A DNA stretch of 9,014 nucleotides from Chloroflexota bacterium (GCA_013154135.1 JAADDB010000097.1:1-9014); one strand, 5' to 3'; counted from the stretch's first letter, positions 1 through 6,018 are shown. Made by a program: numbers and translations. Notes: a model not told the origin generated them from the letters alone.

Positions 1-113
1 AGCCCGCCTCTCACTTCTTGCATGGGGCGAAAACGTCACCCCCCACCAGGGCGCGGCCCCGCCCGCTGCTTTGGTGCCACCTAGTTTTGTTTGTCAATCC
101 GGATGGAGGCCGT

Positions 114-719
114 ATGGCAAAACCCTGGTTTGACCCATTCCATTGGGTTGCTCCTGTGTATGACAACTTGGTGCGGTGGTTCTTGTCCGTGGACCGCCTT
201 CGTCATCACCTGGCGCTCCCCGCGTCCGGGTGGCTGTTGGATGCAGGCGGAGGAACGGGGCGGGTGGCCCGAGTGTTACAGCCTCTGGTAGGGGATGTGG
301 TTGTTGTGGACTATTCCCATGCCATGCTCCGGCAGGCGGTCCACAAGAAGGGGTTGAAAGCGGTTCGGGCTCAGGTGGAACATTTGCCCTTCCCCGATGG
401 GTTTTTCTCCCGCGTTGTGGTGGTGGACGCGTTCCACCACTTCCACGATCAGCACCTCGCGGTCCGGGAGTTGTGGCGAGTGCTGGCCCCTGGAGGGCGA
501 CTGGTCATCGAGGAGCCGAATGTGGAAAAACCCCACGTGAAGCTCATTGCCCTGGGGGAACGGTTGGCTTTGATGGGGAGCCGTTTTTACCCACCGGATA
601 CCATGGCCGCGTTGTTTCACGCGTTGGGTGCGCGTGTCACGGTAGATCGCAGTGGTCACTTGAACGTGTGGGTTATTGTGGACAAACCAGAGGGGGAGAG
701 CCGCCGCGGGGGTACTTAA
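114..719 (+). CDS. Class I SAM-dependent methyltransferase (UbiE/Methyltransf_11-like)
   Basis: Predicted cytosolic methyltransferase of 201 residues that would transfer a methyl group from S-adenosylmethionine; the acceptor is unknown. Visible motifs are the glycine-rich motif I LLDAGGGTGRV (residues 41-51), the acidic end of strand 2 at D66 (VVVVDYSHAML), the post-motif LPFPDG (91-96) and VVVVDAFHHF (101-110), and LAPGGRLVIEEP (124-135) before strand 5. Length and motif order fit the Methyltransf_11 fold. The frame stays open upstream to an ATG at 18, but those 32 residues are proline/arginine-rich with no family match. I choose ATG 114 because GGAGG lies at 105-109 and the natural domain starts there; the 4-base spacing is short. 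No neighbour indicates a substrate; quinone or lipid methylation would be a guess. It converges on groES across a hairpin. Confidence 0.85.
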   Translation: MAKPWFDPFHWVAPVYDNLVRWFLSVDRLRHHLALPASGWLLDAGGGTGRVARVLQPLVGDVVVVDYSHAMLRQAVHKKGLKAVRAQVEHLPFPDGFFSRVVVVDAFHHFHDQHLAVRELWRVLAPGGRLVIEEPNVEKPHVKLIALGERLALMGSRFYPPDTMAALFHALGARVTVDRSGHLNVWVIVDKPEGESRRGGT

Positions 720-757
720 CACGTTGGGCGGGGGGAAATCCCACCCCGCCCAACGTG
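720..757. terminator. Hairpin between convergent methyltransferase and groES genes
   Basis: A perfect 14-bp inverted repeat (720-733 with 744-757; arms begin CACGTTGGGCGGGG) surrounds a 10-base loop. It begins one base after the methyltransferase stop codon and ends 12 bases before the groES stop on the other strand. It is therefore placed to end or protect transcripts from both directions. Neither strand has a run of T after the stem, so it is not a classical intrinsic terminator. It may act as a mRNA 3'-end stabiliser or need Rho or another factor. Confidence 0.6.
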
Positions 758-769
758 CATGGAGGAGGA

Positions 770-1048
770 TTATTCCTCCACAACTCGGGCGAGAATGTCA
801 TCCGCGTTGAGGATGAGGTACTCTTCCCCGTCGACCTTGATTTCGGTCCCACTGTACTTGGGGAAAATGACCACATCCCCGATTTCCAGGTTCAGTTCCT
901 CTTCGGCTTCTTCACCGATGGCAATGATCCGGGCCTGTTGGGGCCTTTCCTTCGCGGTCTCGGGAAGGTAGATGCCCCCCTTGGTCCGATCTTCCTGTTC
1001 CAGGATCTGCACTAAAACACGGTTGCCCAGCGGTTCCAGCTTGGTCAT
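770..1048 (-). CDS. groES: Co-chaperonin GroES (Hsp10)
   Basis: Small cytosolic co-chaperonin that forms a heptameric lid on GroEL and drives ATP-dependent folding of enclosed proteins. The 92-residue length is near the family norm of about 95. Visible hallmarks are the N-terminal PLGNRVLVQ strand (6-14), the mobile loop at about 17-33 with the GGIYLPE segment whose I26-Y27-L28 occupies the GroEL-binding tripeptide position, the acidic roof hairpin at about 45-58, and the closing KVDGEEYLILNADDILA stretch (71-87). The start is supported by AAGGAGGGA about 9 bases upstream on the minus strand. groEL is not adjacent on either side within this window, so groES stands alone or groEL lies elsewhere. 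I saw no CIRCE operator (TTAGCACTC-N9-GAGTGCTAA) in the upstream 109 bases. Confidence 0.97.
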   Translation of the reverse strand: MTKLEPLGNRVLVQILEQEDRTKGGIYLPETAKERPQQARIIAIGEEAEEELNLEIGDVVIFPKYSGTEIKVDGEEYLILNADDILARVVEE

Positions 1049-1112
1049 GGTTATCTCCCTCCTTCTTTCACGGATTGTCGTTGCCTGATATGTGCCACCG
1101 TCTATTGTCCGG

Positions 1113-1123
1113 TATACGGTATA
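1113..1123 (-). promoter_or_regulatory. AT-rich dyad in the groES leader, possible promoter part
   Basis: TATACGGTATA is an 11-base inverted repeat (5 bp arms, 1 base centre) about 65 bases upstream of the groES start, inside the 109-base spacer between the glutaredoxin and groES genes. It is the most AT-rich point of that spacer and could be a -10 region or a small operator. No convincing -35 element at standard spacing was found, so this is a weak call. Confidence 0.2.
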
Positions 1124-1157
1124 ACCCCACTCGGGAGGGTCTTACCCAAAAGAGCGT

Positions 1158-1499
1158 TCAGTTTTTGATGTCCAGGAGTTTGTCGATTTTGGCCTTATCG
1201 AAGCCCACGATGAAGTGGTTGCCGATGCGAATCACAGGCACGCCCATTTGGCCGGTCCAGCGGACCAGGTCCTTGGCCGCGCGCGGGTCTTTTGTCACGT
1301 CGATTTCCTTGAAACGGATGCCCTTTTCCCGGAAATACCGCTTCGCGCGCCGGCACCAGGGACAGGTGGGTGTGGTGAAGATGAGAACTCGAGGTTGCTT
1401 TTTCTTCGCCTTTTTCCGTTCTCTCCGCTTTTTCGTGGTTTTCTCTTCCCCTTTTGTCGGCATCTCAACCGTCATCTCCGCTACAGCTTCCCCGTTCAT
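1158..1499 (-). CDS. Glutaredoxin-like protein (YruB type) with Lys/Arg-rich N-terminal extension
   Basis: Thioredoxin-fold thiol-disulfide oxidoreductase, 113 residues. The C-terminal domain (about 37-113) starts with a beta strand RVLIFTTPT and the redox motif C46-P-W-C49. It contains the cis-proline segment GQMGVPVI (P88) and ends with GNHFIVGFDKAKIDKLL, the pattern of the YruB/Uxx-star glutaredoxin family, whose usual length is about 75. The first 36 residues are extra; residues 20-37 are strongly basic (KKRRERKKAKKK at 23-34), suggesting a flexible tail that may bind nucleic acid or an acidic surface. The open frame extends to 1673, but ATG 1499 is chosen because GGAGGTGAT at 1507-1515 is an essentially perfect Shine-Dalgarno and the upstream 58 residues look non-coding. 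An internal ATG at residue 9 or 13 is possible. The reductant and target are unknown. Confidence 0.88.
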   Translation of the reverse strand: MNGEAVAEMTVEMPTKGEEKTTKKRRERKKAKKKQPRVLIFTTPTCPWCRRAKRYFREKGIRFKEIDVTKDPRAAKDLVRWTGQMGVPVIRIGNHFIVGFDKAKIDKLLDIKN

Positions 1500-1506
1500 G
1501 TACTCT

Positions 1507-1515
1507 ATCACCTCC
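1507..1515 (-). promoter_or_regulatory. Ribosome binding site that fixes the glutaredoxin start
   Basis: On the minus strand the sequence GGAGGTGAT matches nine bases of the anti-Shine-Dalgarno sequence of 16S rRNA. It lies 7 bases before ATG 1499, which argues against the longer open frame beginning at 1673. Confidence 0.7.
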
Positions 1516-1770
1516 GGTCGAATTCTACGAGACGTTGGGCCTGATGAACTGACGTATCTCGATTGCACCTCAGCGGCGGATGGGTCCGCGCCTCCGCCGT
1601 TCTCTTCCCGTGTTAGGAAAGCGTTTTGTGTAGTGGGCGGACGAAGCCCCCTGTGGGAACTTTGGTAGGGCACATAACCGGCCGAGTATCGTCACAAACG
1701 GCCCGCTCGTCACATTGTAATCATCCCGTGGTTAGATGCAAATGCGTTGGTCTAGGTTACGCGTAGGTAT

Positions 1771-1789
1771 GGGGCGGTACTGCCGCCCC
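1771..1789 (-). terminator. GC-rich hairpin downstream of the M50 protease gene
   Basis: GGGGCGG (1771-1777) and CCGCCCC (1783-1789) form a perfect 7-bp stem with a 5-base loop, about 70 bases beyond the M50 stop codon on the minus strand. There is no T run after it on either strand, so termination here is an inference from position only. Confidence 0.35.
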
Positions 1790-1857
1790 TTGGGCGAACG
1801 GTCTTGTCGGTTTCTCTCCTTGGCAGAACGGTTTTGCCCGCCCTCCACGCCTTTTCC

Positions 1858-2973
1858 CTACGGCACGAAGACGATGGGCCGGGGGGTGAAGAGCAAAATG
1901 AAGAGGATCAACATGAACCCTGCCAAGAGTTTGTCCCACCCCGTGGGTTCGGTGATGTCGTCCAGGGGAGCGACCTGGAATCGGGAGAAGAAGAAGATGA
2001 TCAACGCCCACACAGCCCACCCGGACCAGAGAAAAGTCATCAACAGGAGGACGACGATGATGCCGTAGGTGAGCCATTGGCCCCCGCGGGCGCCCAACAA
2101 CGCGCGGGCCACATGTCCTCCATCCAGCTGGGCCGCGGGGATGAGGTTGAGCATGGTCACCAGGAGTCCGCCCCAACCGGCCCAGGCCATGGGATGCAGG
2201 AACACGTCCATGCCATCCGCGGGCAAGCGACGACCGAAGACCAGGTATTTGAGGGCCAGGTAAAGGATGGAATTCCCCTCCAAGATGTACCCATGCGGGG
2301 GCAAAGGCTTCACGGGCGAAAGGGCAAGACCCGCCAGGGTAAAAGGCACCGCGAAGAAAAGTCCGGCCAGGGGTCCCGCGGCCGCGATGTGCAACCACTG
2401 TCGACGGTTCTTGGGCGGGGCAACCATGTTGATGACCGCCCCCATGGTGCCGAAGAGAAAGATAGGCGCGGGGATGAAATAGGGGAGACTCATCTCCGTG
2501 CCGTAAAAACGTCCGACAAGGTAATGCCCCATCTCATGCGCGACCAAGATGGTCAACAGGGGGACGGCAAAGAAGGCCGCGTTGACCAACATCTCCCCCC
2601 ACGTGTGTCCCTCGGTCTGGTTCAACCCCGCGAAGAAGACGGAAAGAACCGTGAGCACGAAGAGAATGCCGGCGAGCCATACCCGTTGTTTGGCCCGGGG
2701 CAGGGTGCCGCGGCGGAGGATGATCACATGCCAATCCCCTTCCTTGCGGAACAGAGGGACGAAGTGGAGGGTTTGCAGTTGCTGGAAGAGCCAGTCATAC
2801 GCCTTTTCCGAAGGCATGCGAAGACGGCCCCGATATCGGAGGGTGGGGGTGGTGTCCACCAACGTGATGTCATGTACATCCATGACCGTGTAAACGTACC
2901 GGTCCAGGACATGACGCCAGGTGGAGAGCGTGTCAGCAGGTGAATCCTGGGGGACTGCCGATGTTGTGGTCAT
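1858..2973 (-). CDS. Site-2-protease-like membrane zinc metallopeptidase (family M50)
   Basis: Integral membrane protease, 371 residues, expected to cleave substrates within or next to the membrane. The zinc motif HEMGH is at 146-150 and the second metal-binding motif NLIPAAQLDGG at 276-286, with D284 as the likely third ligand. Hydrophobic segments lie at about 98-116, 129-145, 172-185, 196-217, 263-281, 301-329 and 348-363. Residues 1-97 form a soluble N-terminal domain, a layout like the EGY/M50 proteins of cyanobacteria, plants and Chloroflexota; no PDZ domain is seen. ATG 2973 lies 9 bases after the stop of the upstream HAD gene with GAGGGAG just before it, so the two are probably co-transcribed and translationally coupled. 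The substrate is unknown; RseP-type anti-sigma cleavage cannot be inferred because no anti-sigma or sigma gene is nearby. Confidence 0.93.
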   Translation of the reverse strand: MTTTSAVPQDSPADTLSTWRHVLDRYVYTVMDVHDITLVDTTPTLRYRGRLRMPSEKAYDWLFQQLQTLHFVPLFRKEGDWHVIILRRGTLPRAKQRVWLAGILFVLTVLSVFFAGLNQTEGHTWGEMLVNAAFFAVPLLTILVAHEMGHYLVGRFYGTEMSLPYFIPAPIFLFGTMGAVINMVAPPKNRRQWLHIAAAGPLAGLFFAVPFTLAGLALSPVKPLPPHGYILEGNSILYLALKYLVFGRRLPADGMDVFLHPMAWAGWGGLLVTMLNLIPAAQLDGGHVARALLGARGGQWLTYGIIVVLLLMTFLWSGWAVWALIIFFFSRFQVAPLDDITEPTGWDKLLAGFMLILFILLFTPRPIVFVP

Positions 2974-2982
2974 AGGGCTCCC

Positions 2983-3444
2983 TCATCTGCGCAGAGTGGC
3001 GACAATCCGTCGCGGGTTCAACAGGAGTTCCAGGGCGACGATGATGTTGGGCGCGACAATGTCCGCGGCTTGGAGCGCGTCGGCCGCGGCGCCCTCCGGG
3101 CCGAGGACGGCAATGCCCAGAGCCGCGGCGCGCAGCATGCCCACGTCATTTGCACCGTTGCCCACAGCAACCACGTGTTCTGCACCCAAATCCAGCACAT
3201 AGCGCACCTTGCCCGCGGCCGTGCCAATGCGTTGGGCCTGGAACCCGAGGATGGTATCAATGACCTCCTGGCGGCCGTGGGTGTCCGCGGTGAGCATGTG
3301 CAAGGTCAGATGGGCTTGGAGCGCGGTCAATCGCTCCACAACCCCTTCCAACAAAATGCCGTCCAGCGCCAAGGTACCGTTGACGTCGAACACCACGTGT
3401 TCCAGCTCAAACGTACCTCGCCCGGGAATGTGGATCTCGATCAT
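2983..3444 (-). CDS. HAD-superfamily protein, soluble P-type-ATPase-like (COG4087 type)
   Basis: A 153-residue capless HAD-fold protein resembling the family called soluble P-type ATPases, that is, the phosphorylation/hydrolase core of a P-type ATPase without membrane part. Motif I is FDVNGTLALDG with nucleophile D20; the second position, usually Asp in HAD phosphatases, is N22 here. Motif II is T52 in LTADT, a lysine suited to motif III is K79 (GKVRYV), and motif IV is GNGANDVGML (95-104) with D100. N22 removes the usual acid/base Asp, so efficient phosphatase activity is doubtful; slow autophosphorylation or regulation is more likely. The natural substrate of the family is, to my knowledge, unknown. 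The AAGGGGGG RBS sits just before ATG 3444. It is the first gene of a two-gene unit with the M50 protease. Confidence 0.85.
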   Translation of the reverse strand: MIEIHIPGRGTFELEHVVFDVNGTLALDGILLEGVVERLTALQAHLTLHMLTADTHGRQEVIDTILGFQAQRIGTAAGKVRYVLDLGAEHVVAVGNGANDVGMLRAAALGIAVLGPEGAAADALQAADIVAPNIIVALELLLNPRRIVATLRR

Positions 3445-3482
3445 GTACCCCCCTTGTGAGTTGTCAGACGTGATAGCTGGTT

Positions 3483-3508
3483 AACAAAACTCGGTCGCCC
3501 CTGGACCG
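3483..3508 (-). terminator. Possible intrinsic terminator after the TreT-like gene
   Basis: Read on the minus strand, CGGTC and GACCG (3504-3508 and 3492-3496) form a 5-bp stem with a 7-base loop, followed after AG by TTTTGTT. It lies about 100 bases past the glycosyltransferase stop and about 40 bases before the HAD start, so it would separate the two transcription units. The stem is short, hence the low confidence. Confidence 0.35.
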
Positions 3509-3608
3509 CGGGCGGATCCGCGCCTGGGCGGGGCTCCCACGTGTTCACCTCGCAACCACAACAGTTCTCTTCGAGCAGGAAAGCAGCAGGGTGACGCGAA
3601 ATGAGCGA

Positions 3609-4850
3609 TCACAACCCGGTGAGTTCCCGGAACAGGTGTAGGTAATCCCTCAGGTGCCGGGTGATGAGGAAATGCCGGCGTACCCGCTCCCGTGCGGCCT
3701 GCCCCATCCGCCGGGCCTCTTGCGGGTGCTGGAGCAGGTACAAGGCCCTGTCCGCACACTCTTCCACACTCTCCACAAGAAAACCCGTTTCCCCGTCCAC
3801 AATCTGGAGGGGAATGCCACCGACCTTGCCCCCGACAACGGGTTTCCCCTTCCACATGGCCTCCGCGACGACCAGGCCAAATCCTTCGCGCAGGGATTTT
3901 TGGATGACCACATCGGCCACCCGCTGGAACGCGTTGACTTCCCGGCTTCCCACGCCGTGGAAGTTGTGGAGGATGTGGATGTCAAAGTCCTCCCCCGCGT
4001 GCCGCACCGTGCGGTCGTAGTAAATCCACCCCTCCGGGTCGTCGGAGGCCATGGAACCGACAAGGGCCAATTGGACGTCCGGCCGTTCCTTCTTCACCAG
4101 ACGGTAACAGTCGATCACGCCCAAGGGGTCCTTCCAGGGGTCGAACCGGCTGACCTGGAGGAGAAGGGGGCGGTTCACGTCGATGCCGAATTTCTGGACG
4201 ATGGCCTTGGCTTCCTCCAAGGGCATGTCCGCGTTTTTCGGGGAGAGCGGGTCGATGGTGGGGGGGATGATGGCCAGATGGCGGAAGGTGACGCCCGGCC
4301 CCACGTATTCTTTGAGGGTGAAGATGCCCGCTTCGTACTCGCTGATGTAAGGGGCCAGGAAATCCCAGTAAACCGGATTGGGCTCTGAGGTGTCGATATG
4401 GCAGCGCCAAGCCCAATGCGGTGCGTGCTTTCCCCCTGTGTAGTGGAGAAGGCCGGCCGGCTGAGGGTCGTGGACGATCACGATGTCGTACGTGCCTTCG
4501 AACTTCTCCGCGTTCCGTCGGTTATATTCCTGCCAGATGCGTTGCATTTCTGGGGTGAAGGGGATGTCCATGCCCTGGAGGCCGTTGTGCATGGCTTTGG
4601 TGACGTTGAAGAAGTCATCACTCCCTTCGATCACCTGCCAGGTGGCCTCCAACCCCACATCCACGCTCAGGGGGACTAATGTTTGCAGGATTTCGGCTAC
4701 GCCGCCTCCAAACGCGGTGGCGTTAACGTGGACGACACGCAGCCCGTTCAGGGGACGGGCGAGCTCGCGAAGCTCCTCCACGGTCGCGGCACCGACAATG
4801 GGGGCATACGCGTCGAGATGGATTTGTTTGACCGGCACCACTTGCAACAT
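3609..4850 (-). CDS. treT: Trehalose glycosyltransferring synthase (TreT-like, GT4 family)
   Basis: Predicted retaining glycosyltransferase with two Rossmann domains, 413 residues, close to the roughly 415 of archaeal TreT. TreT joins glucose from ADP- or UDP-glucose to free glucose, giving trehalose in one step without a phosphate intermediate. Family-type motifs are NATAFGGGVAEIL (43-55) in the acceptor domain, VHDPQPAGL (126-134), RCHIDTSEPNPVYWDFL (149-165), PPTIDPLSPKN (196-206), QVSRFDPWKDP (232-242) with R235 and K240 placed to bind the nucleotide diphosphate, and the EX7E element E322-E330 in REGFGLVVAE. No start codon is available between the AGGAGG and ATG 4850, a long 14-base spacing. 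There is no otsB or treY/treZ gene nearby, consistent with a self-sufficient enzyme. Trehalose as product is inferred from resemblance; another disaccharide is possible. Confidence 0.85.
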   Translation of the reverse strand: MLQVVPVKQIHLDAYAPIVGAATVEELRELARPLNGLRVVHVNATAFGGGVAEILQTLVPLSVDVGLEATWQVIEGSDDFFNVTKAMHNGLQGMDIPFTPEMQRIWQEYNRRNAEKFEGTYDIVIVHDPQPAGLLHYTGGKHAPHWAWRCHIDTSEPNPVYWDFLAPYISEYEAGIFTLKEYVGPGVTFRHLAIIPPTIDPLSPKNADMPLEEAKAIVQKFGIDVNRPLLLQVSRFDPWKDPLGVIDCYRLVKKERPDVQLALVGSMASDDPEGWIYYDRTVRHAGEDFDIHILHNFHGVGSREVNAFQRVADVVIQKSLREGFGLVVAEAMWKGKPVVGGKVGGIPLQIVDGETGFLVESVEECADRALYLLQHPQEARRMGQAARERVRRHFLITRHLRDYLHLFRELTGL

Positions 4851-4876
4851 GGCGAAGTATTTTGCCTCCTGTTTGT

Positions 4877-4891
4877 TTCTCCAGAGGAGAA
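4877..4891 (-). other. Small hairpin in the treT leader
   Basis: TTCTCC and GGAGAA form a 6-bp stem with a 3-base loop, about 27 bases upstream of the treT start codon and just before its AGGAGG. The stem itself carries GGAGA, which resembles a ribosome binding site, so it could affect access to the leader. No function is shown. Confidence 0.25.
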
Positions 4892-4948
4892 CTGTTCCGC
4901 GCGCGTGGCGGCTGGTCCGTCAACCAAATGGTCGGGCGGACTCCGGGT

Positions 4949-5749
4949 TTACTCCCGGATGCCTGCCACGAAGTGTTGTATCAGCCGAGTGGTCATCCGT
5001 GGCCGTTCCATTGTAACCAGATGGCCCGCTTGGGGCACAATTTGCAGGGTCGCATGCGGGATGTGGAGCGCCATCTCCTCCGCCTCCTCCAGCGGGATGA
5101 GCGCGTCTTCCCGGCCGGCAATGACGAGCGTGGGAACGTGAATGTGCGGCAGGAGGGGACGGCTGTCCGGCCGGTGGGCCATGGCATGGAGCGCGGCAAT
5201 GACCCCGTCAACGGTCGCACCTTCCATGATGTGACGCAATTTGCGGATGACGTGGGGTTTTCCTTTCAAGGTGGATGGCGCGACCAATTTGGGGACCATG
5301 CTCTCGATAAGAGGGGCCAATCCCTCTTGTCGGACTCGTTCCATGAGCGCGTAGCGGTTTTGACGGCCTTCTTCGCTGTCCGCCGCGGCGCGGGTGTTCA
5401 TGAGGATCAGACCTTGCACGCGTTCAGGGTACTTGCGCCAAAACGCGAACGCGATGTAACCGCCCATGCTCAAGCCCCCCAGGATCGTCTTCTCCACGCC
5501 CAACGTGTCCAAGATCGCGGCCACATCGTCCGCATAGGTCTCAATGGTCACCTCCTCGGGGGACATACCCAAAGGACTCTTGCAAAAACCGCGCAGGTCG
5601 GGCACGATAACTCGGTATTGGTGACTGAGGGAACGAAATTGGGTATCGTAGATCCGGTGGCTGAGAGGAAAGCCGTGGACGAGGGTAATGGCCGGACCAT
5701 GACCTCGGACGGCCACATAGAGGGGTGTTTCCTTCACATACACACGCAT
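4949..5749 (-). CDS. Alpha/beta hydrolase, serine hydrolase type
   Basis: A 266-residue cytosolic hydrolase of the alpha/beta fold (esterase/lactonase-like; substrate not determinable). The oxyanion motif HGFPLS is at 25-30, the nucleophile elbow GLSMGG at 92-97 with S94, and the remaining triad members are D215 in AGREDALIP and H243 in QAGHLVTMERP. VPDLRGFCKS (49-58) is the conserved strand after the oxyanion region. The cap between about 120 and 190 is short and helical. Overall it resembles 3-oxoadipate enol-lactonase and related carboxylesterases, but no aromatic-degradation genes are nearby, so I give no symbol. The open frame extends to 5875, yet ATG 5749 is preceded by a perfect AAAGGAGGT (5756-5764), while the extra 42 residues overlap promoter and repeat signals. 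treT lies 98 bases downstream on the same strand and may share its transcript. Confidence 0.92.
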   Translation of the reverse strand: MRVYVKETPLYVAVRGHGPAITLVHGFPLSHRIYDTQFRSLSHQYRVIVPDLRGFCKSPLGMSPEEVTIETYADDVAAILDTLGVEKTILGGLSMGGYIAFAFWRKYPERVQGLILMNTRAAADSEEGRQNRYALMERVRQEGLAPLIESMVPKLVAPSTLKGKPHVIRKLRHIMEGATVDGVIAALHAMAHRPDSRPLLPHIHVPTLVIAGREDALIPLEEAEEMALHIPHATLQIVPQAGHLVTMERPRMTTRLIQHFVAGIRE

Positions 5750-5755
5750 GGATGC

Positions 5756-5764
5756 ACCTCCTTT
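5756..5764 (-). promoter_or_regulatory. Strong ribosome binding site of the alpha/beta hydrolase gene
   Basis: AAAGGAGGT on the minus strand, six bases before ATG 5749, is a near-perfect Shine-Dalgarno. It decides the start against the longer open frame. Confidence 0.75.
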
Positions 5765-5771
5765 GGGCGGG

Positions 5772-5799
5772 TCACACTCAAGGACATGGTTCACACTCA
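5772..5799 (-). repeat. 9-bp direct repeat just downstream of the hydrolase promoter
   Basis: TGAGTGTGA (minus strand) occurs at 5791-5799 and again at 5772-5780, 19 bases start to start, about two helical turns. The copies fall around the transcription start and early leader expected from the -10 at 5805-5810, a position typical of a repressor operator. The function is inferred from position only. Confidence 0.4.
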
Positions 5800-5804
5800 C
5801 CGCC

Positions 5805-5813
5805 AGTATACCA
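5805..5813 (-). promoter_or_regulatory. Extended -10 promoter candidate for the alpha/beta hydrolase gene
   Basis: On the minus strand TGGTATACT gives a -10 hexamer TATACT (5 of 6 to TATAAT) with the TGn extension. No good -35 is present at 17 or 18 bases, which extended -10 promoters tolerate. Transcription would start near 5798, giving a leader of about 50 bases before ATG 5749. Confidence 0.5.
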
Positions 5814-5828
5814 GAGATGGCTCTGCTG

Positions 5829-5857
5829 AAAAAACTCCGCAGGATTCCGGCAGCGGA
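5829..5857 (-). terminator. Terminator-like hairpin with no upstream gene
   Basis: On the minus strand TCCGC (5857-5853) pairs with GCGGA (5840-5836) around a 12-base loop and is followed, after one G, by six T (5834-5829). No minus-strand gene lies upstream of it in the spacer. It may insulate the hydrolase promoter from antisense transcription of the M48 gene, end a short RNA, or be chance; the stem is short. Confidence 0.3.
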
Positions 5858-5904
5858 TGGCCCCGCTCCTCGCAAAACACTTCTCCCCCGGCGAAAACAC
5901 CCTT

Positions 5905-5982
5905 TTACTCGTTATTGTCCATCCCGGCCGATCCTGGCTTCCCGCCAACCCCTTTTAATCGTTAATCGTTACTCCTTACTCA
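5905..5982 (+). repeat. Heptanucleotide repeat runs, TTAMTCG type (left locus)
   Basis: Two short runs in strict 7-base register: TTACTCG-TTATTGT at 5905-5918, and TTAATCG-TTAATCG-TTACTCC-TTACTCA at 5955-5982. Each is preceded by CCC(C)TTTT. The same unit and the same C-run/T-run edge recur at the right end of the window (8901-8977), so this is a dispersed repeat family in gene-free DNA rather than local low complexity. Confidence 0.7.
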
Positions 5983-6018
5983 GGACCTCCCCTCTCCCTT
6001 TTCCGCGCCTGGGGAGCG

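Larger units (their letters stand above)
1500..1857. other. Gene-free spacer between glutaredoxin and M50 protease genes
   Basis: This 358-base stretch holds no open frame with protein character or internal RBS-start pair that I could support; the open frames crossing it are extensions of neighbours. It contains the glutaredoxin RBS, a possible weak -10 (TAGAAT on the minus strand, 1522-1527) that would leave a very short leader, and the GC-rich hairpin listed separately at 1771-1789. A small RNA cannot be excluded. Confidence 0.5.

Noticed and set aside
18..113. Upstream extension of the methyltransferase frame from ATG 18
   Set aside because: The extra 32 residues are low-complexity Pro/Arg-rich, and no convincing RBS lies before 18, whereas GGAGG precedes ATG 114.
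1049..1157. CIRCE heat-shock operator before groES
   Set aside because: A GAGTG string exists in the spacer, but the paired TTAGCACTC arm at nine bases distance is missing.
1804..2943. A 379-codon open frame on the plus strand opposite the M50 gene
   Set aside because: It is a low-hydrophobicity, His/Gln/Glu/Arg/Gly-rich translation without family motifs, as expected from antisense of a GC-rich gene. The minus strand carries clear HEMGH and NxxPxxxLDGG motifs.
3510..3525. GCGGATCCGC palindrome in the spacer between HAD and treT genes
   Set aside because: Ten bases of self-complementary GC-rich sequence with no loop and no context are expected by chance at this base composition.
4862..5965. 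A 367-codon plus-strand open frame opposite the alpha/beta hydrolase
   Set aside because: It is antisense of a gene with a complete catalytic triad and perfect RBS; the frame lacks any recognisable protein motif.
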